The notes below the pieces were generated by a model. The model was given only the letters and a program-made list of their open reading frames with translations, did not search any database and had not been told where the DNA came from. A program made the position numbers and the translations under genes. Source: Acidovorax sp. NB1 (GTDB lineage Bacteria > Pseudomonadota > Gammaproteobacteria > Burkholderiales > Burkholderiaceae_C). Taken from it: a DNA stretch of 64,000 bases. Location: the NCBI RefSeq assembly GCF_005405905.1, contig NZ_BJHU01000059.1:62433-126432 (forward strand), given 5' to 3'. This document shows, in pieces, positions 18,525 through 25,961 of the stretch; position 1 is the stretch's first letter, and the number at the start of each line of letters is the position of its first letter.

Positions 18525-19151
18525 ATGAATGAGGCTTTGCGCATCGTGGTGGTCGCCCCGGATCTGGCGGTCACCGACCCACACGACGAACACGCCGTCC
18601 TGCAGGCGGAGCGGTCGCGTGCGCTGCGCATAGGTTTGCTGGAAAACAACTTCAACCTGGTGGCCACGCTGCCCGCCGACGTTTTTCTGAGCGAACGCAT
18701 TGCCCAGCTCCAGCCCGACCTGATCATCGTGGACGCCGAGAGCGAAGCCCGCGATGCGCTCGAACATGTGGTGATGGCCACGCGCGACGAGCGCCGCCCC
18801 ATCGTGATGTTCACCAACGACGAGGACACCTCGCACGTCAAGGACGCAGTGGCGGCGGGTGTGTCGGCCTACATCGTGGCGGGCCTGGCGCCGCAGCGCA
18901 TCCGCCCCATTCTGGACGTGGCGATGGCGCGCTTTCAGCACGAACAGGCCCTGCGCGCTGAGCTGGCCGATGCCAAGACCGAACTCAAGGACCGCAAGAC
19001 CATCGACCGCGCCAAGGGCCTGCTCATGCAGCGCCAGGGCCTGACCGAACAGGCGGCCTACGAAAAGCTGCGCAAGACCGCCATGGACAAGGGCCTCAAG
19101 CTCGTGGACGTGGCGCAACGCATGCTGGACGTGATGGATCTGCTCGGCTAG
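18525..19151 (+). CDS. nasT: NasT-type ANTAR antitermination regulator
   Basis: A 208-residue RNA-binding regulator. An N-terminal receiver-like domain (IIVDAES, PIVMFTND, SAYIVAGL) is joined by a helix to a C-terminal ANTAR domain at about 140-205 (DRKTIDRAKGLLMQRQGL, AYEKLRKTAMDKG). ANTAR domains bind paired hexaloop hairpins in leader RNAs and prevent termination. The receiver lacks the usual acidic pair (VVAPD instead of VVDD), and about 20 extra residues follow it, so phosphorylation looks unlikely, as is known for NasT. I chose ATG 18525; ATG 18513 and TTG 18507 are alternatives. It lies directly upstream of nrtABD, whose leader carries a matching target. No nasS is present in the window. 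Confidence 0.9.
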   Translation: MNEALRIVVVAPDLAVTDPHDEHAVLQAERSRALRIGLLENNFNLVATLPADVFLSERIAQLQPDLIIVDAESEARDALEHVVMATRDERRPIVMFTNDEDTSHVKDAVAAGVSAYIVAGLAPQRIRPILDVAMARFQHEQALRAELADAKTELKDRKTIDRAKGLLMQRQGLTEQAAYEKLRKTAMDKGLKLVDVAQRMLDVMDLLG

Positions 19152-19152
19152 T

Positions 19153-19275
19153 GACATCCCCCTGAGGCGCTGCGCGCCTTCCCCCTTCTCCCGAATCGCT
19201 GGCGCGATGCGGGAAGAGGGACGCGGCCCTCGCTGCGGGGCGGACCTTGGCTTGCCGCCCTGGCTTGGGCTGCGT
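19153..19275 (+). repeat. Stop-adjacent GC-rich repeat, copy 3
   Basis: It begins just after the nasT stop with CATCCCCCTGAGGCGC, then CCCCCTTCTCCCG, a hairpin GCTGGCGCGATGC, GAGGGACGC and GCTGCGGGGCGGACCTTGG. It is the best-preserved plus-strand copy and probably marks the 3' end of nasT mRNA. Confidence 0.75.
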
Positions 19276-19371
19276 CCAGATCCACCGGTTTCTCCTACAT
19301 GGTGCGCCGCACAACCGCAGTGCAGACCGCACACATGCACCAGCCGTGAACATTTCAAGCCCAAAAGGCTT

Positions 19372-19430
19372 TCTCCGCACGACCATATTGCCCAAGCAGC
19401 TATCAAAAACATAGTGATTGGAGAGCTGAA
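19372..19430 (-). repeat. Dispersed ~60-bp repeat upstream of nrtA
   Basis: On the minus strand: CACTATGTTTTTGATAGCTG, CTTGGGCAATATGG, TCGTGCGG and AAAGCC. It matches the 5' half of the mltB copy closely (GATAGCTGCTTGCGCAATA). It ends only about 20 bases upstream of the sigma-54 promoter. Confidence 0.6.
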
Positions 19431-19446
19431 TAGGCGCAACACAGGC

Positions 19447-19462
19447 TGGCACGCTGCTTGCA
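19447..19462 (+). promoter_or_regulatory. Sigma-54 promoter of nrtABD
   Basis: TGGCAC-GCTGC-TTGCA matches the -24/-12 consensus TGGCAC-N5-TTGCW exactly. Transcription should begin near 19473, three bases before the first ANTAR hairpin. Expected to need RpoN and NtrC. Confidence 0.88.
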
Positions 19463-19475
19463 TTAACCCTGGTAA

Positions 19476-19632
19476 GACCAAAGACGGTCCCACCCTGACA
19501 GCACCGGCCCAATGGCGGGCCAGTGCTGACACAAAGCCCCCCAATGGGCTTTGCCATGGACAAAGGCGTCCCTCTCCGAGCCCGTTTGCGCATGCAACCC
19601 GGCCAGGGGAGGACGCCTTTTTTGTTTTTTAA
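19476..19632 (+). ncRNA. ANTAR-responsive antitermination leader of nrtABD
   Basis: P1 is GACC-AAAGAC-GGTC (19476-19489) and P2 is GGAC-AAAGGC-GTCC (19558-19571); both hexaloops have A1 and G4 as in known ANTAR targets. The P2 3' arm lies inside the 5' arm of a terminator: AAGGCGTCCCTCTCC (19563-19577) pairs with GGGGAGGACGCCTT (19606-19619), followed by a long T run. P2 and terminator are mutually exclusive. The 68-base linker between P1 and P2 holds two extra hairpins. NasT is the likely ligand. Confidence 0.85.
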
Positions 19633-19651
19633 CGCACCGAGGAACCGCCCC

Positions 19652-20896
19652 ATGACCGATCTGTTGAAAACCAGCCTCAACCGCCGCACCGTGCTGCAGG
19701 CCGCTACCGTGGGCGCCGTGGGCGTGAGCCCTGCCCTGCGTGCCCTGGTGCATGCACAGGGCTCGGACGCCCCCGAGAAGAAGGAAGTGAAGATCGGCTT
19801 CATCCCGCTGACCGACTGCGCCAGCGTGGTGATGGCGTCGGTGCTTGGCTTCGACAAGAAGTACGGCGTCACCATCATCCCCACCAAGGAAGCATCGTGG
19901 GCCGGTGTGCGCGACAAGCTGGTGAACGGCGAGCTGGACTTTGCCCATGTGCTGTATGGCCTGGTCTACGGCGTGCACCTGGGCACGGCCGGCCCCAAGA
20001 AGGACATGGCCGTGCTGATGAGCCTGAACAACAACGGCCAGGCGATCACGCTGTCCAAAGCGCTGGCCGACAAGGGTGCGGTGGACGGCCCCTCGCTGGC
20101 CAAGCTGATGGCCAAGGAAAAGCGCGAGTACACCTTTGCAGGCACCTTCCCCACCGGCACCCACGCCATGTGGATGCACTACTGGCTGGCGGCGGCGGGC
20201 ATCAATCCGCTGTCGGGCGCCAAGCTGATCACCGTGCCGCCGCCGCAGATGGTGGCCAACATGCGCGTGGGCAACATGGACGGCTTTTGCGTGGGTGAGC
20301 CCTGGAACCACCGCGCCATCATGGACGGCATCGGCATCACTGCCAACACCACCCAGGACATCTGGAAAGACCACCCCGAGAAGGTGTTGGGCACGTCGGC
20401 CGAGTTCGTCAAGAAGAACCCCAACACCACCCGCGCGGTGATGATGGCCGTGCTCGAAGCCAGCCAGTGGATCGACGCCAGCCTGTCCAACAAGATGAAG
20501 ATGGCCGAGACGGTGGCGGGCAAGGCCTACGTCAACACCAGCGTGGACGCGATCAACCAGCGCATCCTGGGCCGCTACCAGAACGGCCTGGGCAAGACCT
20601 GGGACGACCCCAACCACATGAAGTTCTTCAACGACGGCGCGGTGAACTTCCCCTACCTCTCGGACGGCATGTGGTTCCTCACGCAGCACAAGCGCTGGGG
20701 TTTGCTGAAGGACCACCCCGACTACCTGGGTGTGGCCAAGCAGATCAACCAGATCGACCTCTACAAGTCGGTGGCCAGCGCCATGAAGATCAATGTGCCC
20801 AAGGACGTGATGCGCTCCAGCAAGCTGCTCGATGGCGTGGTGTGGGACGGCAAGGACCCCGCCAAGTACGCCGACAGCTTCAAGATCAAAGCCTGA
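19652..20896 (+). CDS. nrtA: Nitrate ABC transporter substrate-binding protein (NrtA family)
   Basis: A 414-residue CmpA/NrtA-family binding protein for nitrate or nitrite. A Tat-type signal (NRRTVLQAATVGAVGVS) marks export to the periplasm and distinguishes it from the cytoplasmic sensor NasS. Family features include KIGFIPLTDCASVV, KEASWAGVRDKL and GFCVGEPWNHRA. ATG 19652 has GAGGAA eight bases upstream; earlier in-frame codons lie within the attenuator. It is followed by permease and ATPase genes. Confidence 0.92.
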   Translation: MTDLLKTSLNRRTVLQAATVGAVGVSPALRALVHAQGSDAPEKKEVKIGFIPLTDCASVVMASVLGFDKKYGVTIIPTKEASWAGVRDKLVNGELDFAHVLYGLVYGVHLGTAGPKKDMAVLMSLNNNGQAITLSKALADKGAVDGPSLAKLMAKEKREYTFAGTFPTGTHAMWMHYWLAAAGINPLSGAKLITVPPPQMVANMRVGNMDGFCVGEPWNHRAIMDGIGITANTTQDIWKDHPEKVLGTSAEFVKKNPNTTRAVMMAVLEASQWIDASLSNKMKMAETVAGKAYVNTSVDAINQRILGRYQNGLGKTWDDPNHMKFFNDGAVNFPYLSDGMWFLTQHKRWGLLKDHPDYLGVAKQINQIDLYKSVASAMKINVPKDVMRSSKLLDGVVWDGKDPAKYADSFKIKA

Positions 20897-20962
20897 TCGG
20901 GCGCCCCACCCCGCCCCGACCTGCACACCCGGCCTCTTCAAAGGATTCACAGGAGAAACACC

Positions 20963-21946
20963 ATGGTCAGTGCCGTTTTTCACTCCCCCCTGGATGCTGC
21001 CCCTGCCGGGGTTGCACAGAATGCTATGAATAATGTAGCTACAAACGCTTTACCAGCAGGCGCAAGAGCCCAAAAAACCTTGAATCCTGCACCCGCAGCC
21101 AAGGCAACGACCGCGCCCGGCGCCACAGCACCTGCCGCGCCTGCCGCACGCGACTGGGCGGCGCTCTCGCGCAGCTTCTGGCTGGCCGTGCTGCCGCCGC
21201 TGTGTGGCCTGGGCCTGCTGGTCGGCCTGTGGGCCGTGGTCTCCACCACCACGGGCGGCAGCATCCCCAGCCCGATGGAGACGTGGAAACAGGCGCTGGA
21301 CATCTTCAGCAATCCGTTCTACCGCAACGGCCCCAACGACCAGGGCGTGGGCTGGAACGTGCTGATGTCGCTGGAGCGCGTGGCCATCGGCTTTGGCATG
21401 GCAGCGCTGGTGGGCATTCCGGCGGGCTTCGTGATCGGGCGCTTCAATTTTCTGTCGCGCATGTTCAACCCGCTCATCAGCCTGCTGCGGCCGGTGTCGC
21501 CCCTGGCGTGGCTGCCCATCGGCCTGCTGGTGTTCAAGGGCGCCAACCCGGCCGCCATCTGGACCATCTTCATCTGCTCCATCTGGCCGATGATCATCAA
21601 CACCGCCGTGGGCGTGCAGCGCGTGCCGCAGGACTACATGAACGTGGCCCGGGTGCTGAACCTGAGCGAATGGAAGATCGCCATCAAGATCCTCTTCCCC
21701 GCCGTGCTGCCCTACATGCTCACCGGCGTGCGCCTGGCCGTGGGCACCGCGTGGCTCGTCATCGTGGCGGCCGAGATGCTGACCGGCGGCGTGGGCATCG
21801 GCTTCTGGGTGTGGGACGAGTGGAACAACCTCAACGTCAAGAACATCATCATCGCGATCTTCGTGATCGGCATCGTCGGGCTGCTGCTGGAGTTTGCGCT
21901 CATCAAGTTGGCCACCGCATTTACGTTCGAAGAGGTGAAAGCATGA
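20963..21946 (+). CDS. nrtB: Nitrate ABC transporter permease (NrtB family)
   Basis: A 327-residue inner-membrane permease. Residues 1-70 form an Ala/Pro-rich extension; six helices follow from about residue 72, with the EAA-type loop VQRVPQDYMNVARVLNLSEW near 220. AGGAGA precedes ATG 20963 by six bases. Part of the N-terminal extension (residues about 19-40) is encoded by a dispersed ~60-bp repeat, so this extension is probably a late addition. It overlaps the ATPase gene by four bases. Confidence 0.9.
   Translation: MVSAVFHSPLDAAPAGVAQNAMNNVATNALPAGARAQKTLNPAPAAKATTAPGATAPAAPAARDWAALSRSFWLAVLPPLCGLGLLVGLWAVVSTTTGGSIPSPMETWKQALDIFSNPFYRNGPNDQGVGWNVLMSLERVAIGFGMAALVGIPAGFVIGRFNFLSRMFNPLISLLRPVSPLAWLPIGLLVFKGANPAAIWTIFICSIWPMIINTAVGVQRVPQDYMNVARVLNLSEWKIAIKILFPAVLPYMLTGVRLAVGTAWLVIVAAEMLTGGVGIGFWVWDEWNNLNVKNIIIAIFVIGIVGLLLEFALIKLATAFTFEEVKA
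21020..21082 (+). repeat. Dispersed ~60-bp repeat inside nrtB
   Basis: GAATGCTATGAATAATG, GTAGCTACAAACGC, TTTACCAGCAGGCGC and AGAGCCCAAAAAACC. It is translated in frame as the residues following VAQNAMNN. Its second half is nearly identical to the copy in mltB and its first half resembles the copy before nasA. Confidence 0.82.
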
Positions 21947-22782
21947 ACACGACCACCACAGCAGCATCTGCACACCCCTCCATGAGCACCAAGTTCATCG
22001 AAGTCCACGGCGTCGAGCAGACCTTCAAGACGGCCAAGGGCTTGTTCCCTGCGCTGCGCGACATCAACCTGACCATTGCCAAGGGCGAGTTCGTGGCACT
22101 GATCGGCCACTCGGGCTGCGGCAAGTCCACGCTGCTCAACCTGATCGCGGGCCTCACCACCCCCACCAACGGCGCGCTGCTGTGCGCCAACAAGGAGATC
22201 AAGGGCCCGGGGCCTGAGCGCGCGGTGGTGTTCCAGAACCACTCACTGCTGCCCTGGCTGACCTGCTTCGACAACATCTACCTGGCGGTGGAGCGCGTGT
22301 TTGGCGCCAAGGAGACCAAGGCCCAGCTCAAGGCCCGCACCGATGCTGCGCTGGCGCTGGTGGGCCTCACGCCCGCAGGCCAAAAACGCCCCGGCGAAAT
22401 CTCGGGCGGCATGAAGCAGCGCGTGGGCATTGCCCGGGCTCTCTCCATGGAACCCCAGGTGCTGCTGATGGACGAGCCCTTCGGCGCACTCGACGCCCTG
22501 ACCCGCGCCAAGCTGCAGGATGAGCTGCTGGAGATCGTCGCTCGCACACAAAGCACCGTGGTCATGGTGACCCACGACGTGGACGAGGCCGTGCTGCTGT
22601 CCGACAAGATCGTGATGATGACCAACGGCCCTGCAGCCACCATTGGCGAAGTGCTGACCGTAGACCTGCCCCGCCCCCGCAAACGCGTGGAGCTGGCAGA
22701 AGACCCGCAGTACGTGCACTACCGCAAGGCGGTGATCGACTTCCTCTACACCCGCCAGGGCCACGTCGAAAAAGCCGCCTGA
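21943..22782 (+). CDS. nrtD: Nitrate ABC transporter ATP-binding protein (NrtD/NrtC type)
   Basis: A 279-residue ATPase with Walker A GHSGCGKST near residue 55, Q-loop VFQNHSLLPW, signature ISGGMKQRVGIARAL near 150 and Walker B VLLMDEPFGALD near 172. It lacks the C-terminal NrtA-like domain of cyanobacterial NrtC, so NrtD is the better name. ATGA overlap with nrtB. A strong terminator follows 40 bases after the stop, closing the nrtABD unit. Confidence 0.92.
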   Translation: MNTTTTAASAHPSMSTKFIEVHGVEQTFKTAKGLFPALRDINLTIAKGEFVALIGHSGCGKSTLLNLIAGLTTPTNGALLCANKEIKGPGPERAVVFQNHSLLPWLTCFDNIYLAVERVFGAKETKAQLKARTDAALALVGLTPAGQKRPGEISGGMKQRVGIARALSMEPQVLLMDEPFGALDALTRAKLQDELLEIVARTQSTVVMVTHDVDEAVLLSDKIVMMTNGPAATIGEVLTVDLPRPRKRVELAEDPQYVHYRKAVIDFLYTRQGHVEKAA

Positions 22783-22819
22783 GCGGCCGGGCCGGCACCG
22801 GCCCAAACAACCAAAACAA

Positions 22820-22854
22820 AAGGGCTCTGGCCAGATCGGTCAGAGCCCTTTTTC
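22820..22854. terminator. Terminator of nrtABD, possibly bidirectional
   Basis: AGGGCTCTG pairs with CAGAGCCCT across an 11-base loop; A-rich sequence precedes it and TTTTT follows, so it can act on both strands. Confidence 0.88.
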
Positions 22855-22892
22855 GTTACATCCCCATGGCAGGGCCATCGCACGCGCGCAGC

Positions 22893-22984
22893 TCCAGACC
22901 AGTGCCCTCGCGCAAGGGCCGCCCCGCCGCGTTGGGCGCGTCCCCCCTCCGGGGGAAAGGCACCGCAGGCGACTCAGGGGGTCG
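22893..22984 (-). repeat. Stop-adjacent GC-rich repeat, copy 4
   Basis: On the minus strand it begins right after the stop of the CBS-domain gene with GACCCCCTGAGTCGCCTGC, followed by TTTCCCCCGGAGGGGGGACGC and GCGGCGGGGCGGCCCTTGCG. The internal hairpin is shorter than in other copies. Confidence 0.72.
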
Positions 22985-23425
22985 TCAATGGCTACCGGTG
23001 ATGTACTGCTCCAGCTGTTCGATGATGAATTTTTGCTCGGAGATGATGTCCTTCACCAAGTCTCCAATCGAGATCATGCCGACCAGCTTGTCATTGGCGT
23101 CCACCACCGGGAGGTGGCGCATGCGGCCCGTGCTCATGATCTGCATGCACTGCTCGCTGGTCTGGTCGGGCCGCACAAAACGGACGGCAGAGGTCATCAC
23201 ATCCCGCACCTGCGTGACGGACGAGGTCCGCCCCATGAGGGCGATCTTGCGGGCGTAGTCCCGCTCCGTGAAGATGCCCACGATGGCCTCGCCCTCGGTC
23301 ACCAGCAGGGCACCAATGCCCTTGTCGGCCATGAGCTTGAGCGCATCAAACACCAGGGCCGTGGGGGCGATGGTGTGCACGATGGCATCGGGTTTGGATT
23401 GAAGAATCTTTGCGACGCTGGTCAT
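22985..23425 (-). CDS. Two-CBS-domain protein
   Basis: A 146-residue cytoplasmic protein made almost wholly of a CBS pair: KGIGALLVTEGEAIVGIFTE in the first and MRHLPVVDANDKLVGMISIG in the second, with the AMP-contacting ERDYARKI between. CBS pairs bind adenine nucleotides or SAM and regulate partner proteins. It lies convergent with nrtABD but is separated by a terminator, so no functional tie to nitrate is shown. The partner is unknown. Confidence 0.9.
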   Translation of the reverse strand: MTSVAKILQSKPDAIVHTIAPTALVFDALKLMADKGIGALLVTEGEAIVGIFTERDYARKIALMGRTSSVTQVRDVMTSAVRFVRPDQTSEQCMQIMSTGRMRHLPVVDANDKLVGMISIGDLVKDIISEQKFIIEQLEQYITGSH

Positions 23426-23943
23426 GGGAACCTCCCTCGTGAGAACTGAAACAGGCTGAAGGTTATTTCAGCCCATAAGCCCCGCGCGCGCAACCCGCGC
23501 AAGCCCGATTTGCCGAGGTTTTTGGCCCCTGTGTAGCGGCTGCGATGCATATGTTTCGCCACTGTTGCATTCGGCGGAACGCGAAACAAACTGAAAAGAA
23601 CCGAAACGGTGACGAGACGACGCAAAGTCGGCCACTGGGCACGATACAGCCCATGTCCAACGCACTCCGAAAGGATCCACCGCCCACTTTCCTGGCCCCC
23701 GCGCCCACCGCTTGCGCCCCCACCGGCCTTGTCGCCGCACAGGAAACAAGCACCTGGATTGTTTCCAATACTGGAACAGTTAATTCGCGACCAGATGGTT
23801 TTTCCATGAACACCATCGGCGTACAGTTCAACCCATCGATGAGCCGATCCCGCAAGGCGACTCACCGAACCCAGGGTTGAGACAGTTTTTGTTTTGTTTT
23901 TCTCCTGGTTTTTTTGAGACGCTTTTTAAAGGACTTATCCATC
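23426..23943. other. 518-base intergenic region, no gene seen
   Basis: Lower in GC than its surroundings. It must contain the promoter of the CBS-domain gene (minus) and of the small exported protein (plus). AAAGGACTTATCC just before 23944 gives the ribosome-binding site of the latter. Short open frames here have no recognisable product and no good start. I see no repeat of the families found elsewhere. Confidence 0.5.
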
Positions 23944-24231
23944 ATGAACAACACCGCACGTTTCCTCTCCATCGCCGCTGTCGCTGCTTTCGCCTCTTTC
24001 GGCGCCCACGCTGACGAAGCCGATGCTTCGCAATTCGCCACCAAGTTTGAAACCAACCGCACCCGCGCTGAAGTGGCTGCCGAAGCCGCCACTGTGGCCC
24101 AGACCCGCGGCATTGAGCCTGCTGGTTCCCGCGTCGTGACCTACAAGAGCACCGCTGACCGCGCTGCTGTGCGTGCCCAGGCTGCTGAAGCTGTGCGCAC
24201 CGGCCAGATCCCCTCGGGTGAACAAGGCTGA
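23944..24231 (+). CDS. Small exported protein, first of a tandem pair (DUF4148-like)
   Basis: A 95-residue protein with a Sec signal (MNNTARFLSIAAVAAFASF, cleavage after AHA). The mature part of about 70 residues is alanine-rich and helical: KFETNRTRAEV then repeated AAEA blocks and a C-terminal VRTGQIPSGE. I recognise the layout as that of short DUF4148-like proteins common in Burkholderiales; no function is known. AAAGGA precedes ATG 23944. The neighbouring gene is a close paralogue, 80 bases downstream. Confidence 0.82.
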   Translation: MNNTARFLSIAAVAAFASFGAHADEADASQFATKFETNRTRAEVAAEAATVAQTRGIEPAGSRVVTYKSTADRAAVRAQAAEAVRTGQIPSGEQG

Positions 24232-24311
24232 GCTGGATCCGCTGGATTCATCGCCCCTCACTGACCTGATTGCTTGAACCCTATTTTTTTGAATTTCACC
24301 GGAGTTTCACC

Positions 24312-24605
24312 ATGAACAACACCGCCCGTTTCCTGTCCATCGCCGCTGTCGCTGCTTTCGCTTCTTTTGGCGCCCAGGCTGACGAAGCCGATGCTTCGCA
24401 GTACGCCACCAAGTTCGAAACCAACCGCACCCGCGCTGAAGTGCAAGTCGAAGCCTCGGCTGTGCCCCAGACCAGCGGTGCCATCCCCGTCGGTTCCCGC
24501 GCTCTGGTTTACACCTCCACGGCCGACCGCAATGCGGTGAACGCCCAGGCTGCTGAAGCCCTGCGCACCGGCAAGATCTCTTCGGGCGAAATCGGCTCGC
24601 TGTAA
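24312..24605 (+). CDS. Small exported protein, second of a tandem pair (DUF4148-like)
   Basis: A 97-residue paralogue of the preceding gene. The signal peptide and the first mature residues are almost identical (only H to Q at AHA/AQA and F to Y at QFAT/QYAT in the first 45), while the second half has diverged (QTSGAIPVGSRALVYTSTAD against QTRGIEPAGSRVVTYKSTAD). CCGGAG precedes ATG 24312. The pair arose by a local duplication. A bidirectional terminator follows. Confidence 0.82.
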   Translation: MNNTARFLSIAAVAAFASFGAQADEADASQYATKFETNRTRAEVQVEASAVPQTSGAIPVGSRALVYTSTADRNAVNAQAAEALRTGKISSGEIGSL

Positions 24606-24655
24606 AGAGCCCGGCCCGCGCTGCCAGGCAGTGCGGGCACAGAAGAGTTGCCAAT

Positions 24656-24696
24656 GCAAAAAAGGCTGGGGACCCGCAAGGGTTCCCAGCCTTTTG
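24656..24696. terminator. Bidirectional terminator between the small-protein pair and dctP
   Basis: GGCTGGGGACCC pairs with GGGTTCCCAGCC over a GCAA tetraloop; seven A precede and TTTTG follows. It serves the plus-strand pair and the minus-strand dctP. Confidence 0.92.
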
Positions 24697-24749
24697 TCTT
24701 GTATCGGAGGAAACAAGGGCGCTGCTGCAGCGCCCCTCCTTGCCCCGGA

Positions 24750-25769
24750 TTACTTGCCAGCGCGTGCCTGCGCCACAGCGCCCTGCACATCCTTCCACAG
24801 GCTTTCGCCCACGTTGGCGGCGATGCTGGCGTTCACGGCAGCCAGCTTTTCGCGCATGCGGTTGGCTTCGGCGGCGGGCAGTTCATTGACCTGCATGCCC
24901 TTGCCCTTGAGGTCGGCCAGCGCCTTGTCGGCCTCGGCGCGGGTGTCCTGGCGCTCGAAGTCACGGCTCTTCTTGGCGGCATCGAGCAGCACCTTCTGCT
25001 CGGCCTTCGACAGGCCGTCCCAGTACTTCTTGCTCACCAGCACGATCCAGGGGCTGTAGACGTGGTTGGTCACGGTGAGGTACTTCTGCACCTCGTAGAA
25101 CTTGCTCGACAGGATGGTGTTGTAGGGGTTCTCCTGGCCGTCCACCGTCTTGGTTTCCAGCGCGGTGAAGAGTTCGGAGAACGGCAGCGGCACAGCGTTG
25201 GCACCCAGGGTCTTGAAGCTGTCGAGGAACACGTTGTTCTGCATCACGCGCAGCTTGATGCCGTCCATGTCTTCGAGCTTGTTGACGGGGCGCTTGCTGT
25301 TGGTGAGGTTGCGGAAACCGTTCTCCCAGTACACCAGGCCGACCAGGCCCTTTTCCTGCAGCTTGTCCATCACCTTCTGGCCCACGGGGCCGTCCAGCAC
25401 CACGTCGGCTTCCTTGGCGTTGTTGAACAGGAACGGCGTGTCCCAGATGGCCATTTCCTTGGTGATGCCCACCAGCGTGGCCGTGGAGCCCACCATCATC
25501 TCTTGCGCGCCGCCGATCAGGGCCTGCTGCATCTGCACGTCCGAGCCCAGCGCGGCGGCGCCAATGGCACGCACCTTCATCTTGCCGCCCGAGGCTTTTT
25601 CGACCTCTTCGGCAAACAGCTTGGTGGCACGGCCCTGGTTGGACACCTCGTTCAGGCCATAGCCAAAACGGATGATGCGCGGCTTGAAGTCTTGCGCTGC
25701 GGCCTGGAACGAGCAAGTGATGGCAGCGACCGACAGGGCGGCCAGCAGGGTACGACGGAAAGTTTTCAT
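24750..25769 (-). CDS. dctP: TRAP transporter solute-binding protein (DctP family)
   Basis: A 339-residue periplasmic binding protein for an organic acid. The signal peptide (TFRRTLLAALSVAAITC, cleavage after AAA) is followed by the DctP-family IRFGYGLNEVSNQGRATKLF and the ligand-contact GIKLRVMQNNVF, with the conserved Arg. GGAGACAACC precedes ATG 25769. It is the last gene on this strand after gntK-dctQ-dctM, separated from dctM by 192 bases containing a repeat. The gluconokinase in the unit points to gluconate or a related sugar acid. Confidence 0.92.
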   Translation of the reverse strand: MKTFRRTLLAALSVAAITCSFQAAAQDFKPRIIRFGYGLNEVSNQGRATKLFAEEVEKASGGKMKVRAIGAAALGSDVQMQQALIGGAQEMMVGSTATLVGITKEMAIWDTPFLFNNAKEADVVLDGPVGQKVMDKLQEKGLVGLVYWENGFRNLTNSKRPVNKLEDMDGIKLRVMQNNVFLDSFKTLGANAVPLPFSELFTALETKTVDGQENPYNTILSSKFYEVQKYLTVTNHVYSPWIVLVSKKYWDGLSKAEQKVLLDAAKKSRDFERQDTRAEADKALADLKGKGMQVNELPAAEANRMREKLAAVNASIAANVGESLWKDVQGAVAQARAGK

Positions 25770-25848
25770 GGTTGTCTCCATTGTGGTGAGGGAGTGAGGA
25801 ACAGAGGAAAAGGGATCAAAGGGGATAGATGACCGATACCGGCGCGGC

Positions 25849-25961
25849 CTAGGTCAGTGCCCCCGCGCAAGGGACGCCCCGCCGCGCTGGGGGCGTCCCC
25901 CTCCCGCATTGCGCAGCAATGCGAGAGAGGGGTGAAGGCGCGAAGCGACACAGGGGGTGCT
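25849..25961 (-). repeat. Stop-adjacent GC-rich repeat, copy 5
   Basis: On the minus strand it begins within a few bases of the dctM stop with CACCCCCTGTGTCGC, then CTTCACCCCTCTCTCGC, hairpin GCATTGCTGCGCAATGC, GGGAGGGGGACGCC and GCGGCGGGGCGTCCCTTGCG. It separates dctM from dctP and could reduce read-through into dctP. Confidence 0.75.

Noticed and set aside
19652-20896. Reading the NrtA-like protein as the missing NasS
   Set aside because: It has a clear twin-arginine export signal and is followed directly by permease and ATPase genes, so it is the transporter's binding protein.
23545-23880. A 111-codon frame in the gap before the small exported pair
   Set aside because: No ribosome-binding site, no recognisable fold and many Arg/Thr/Pro codons; it looks like chance.
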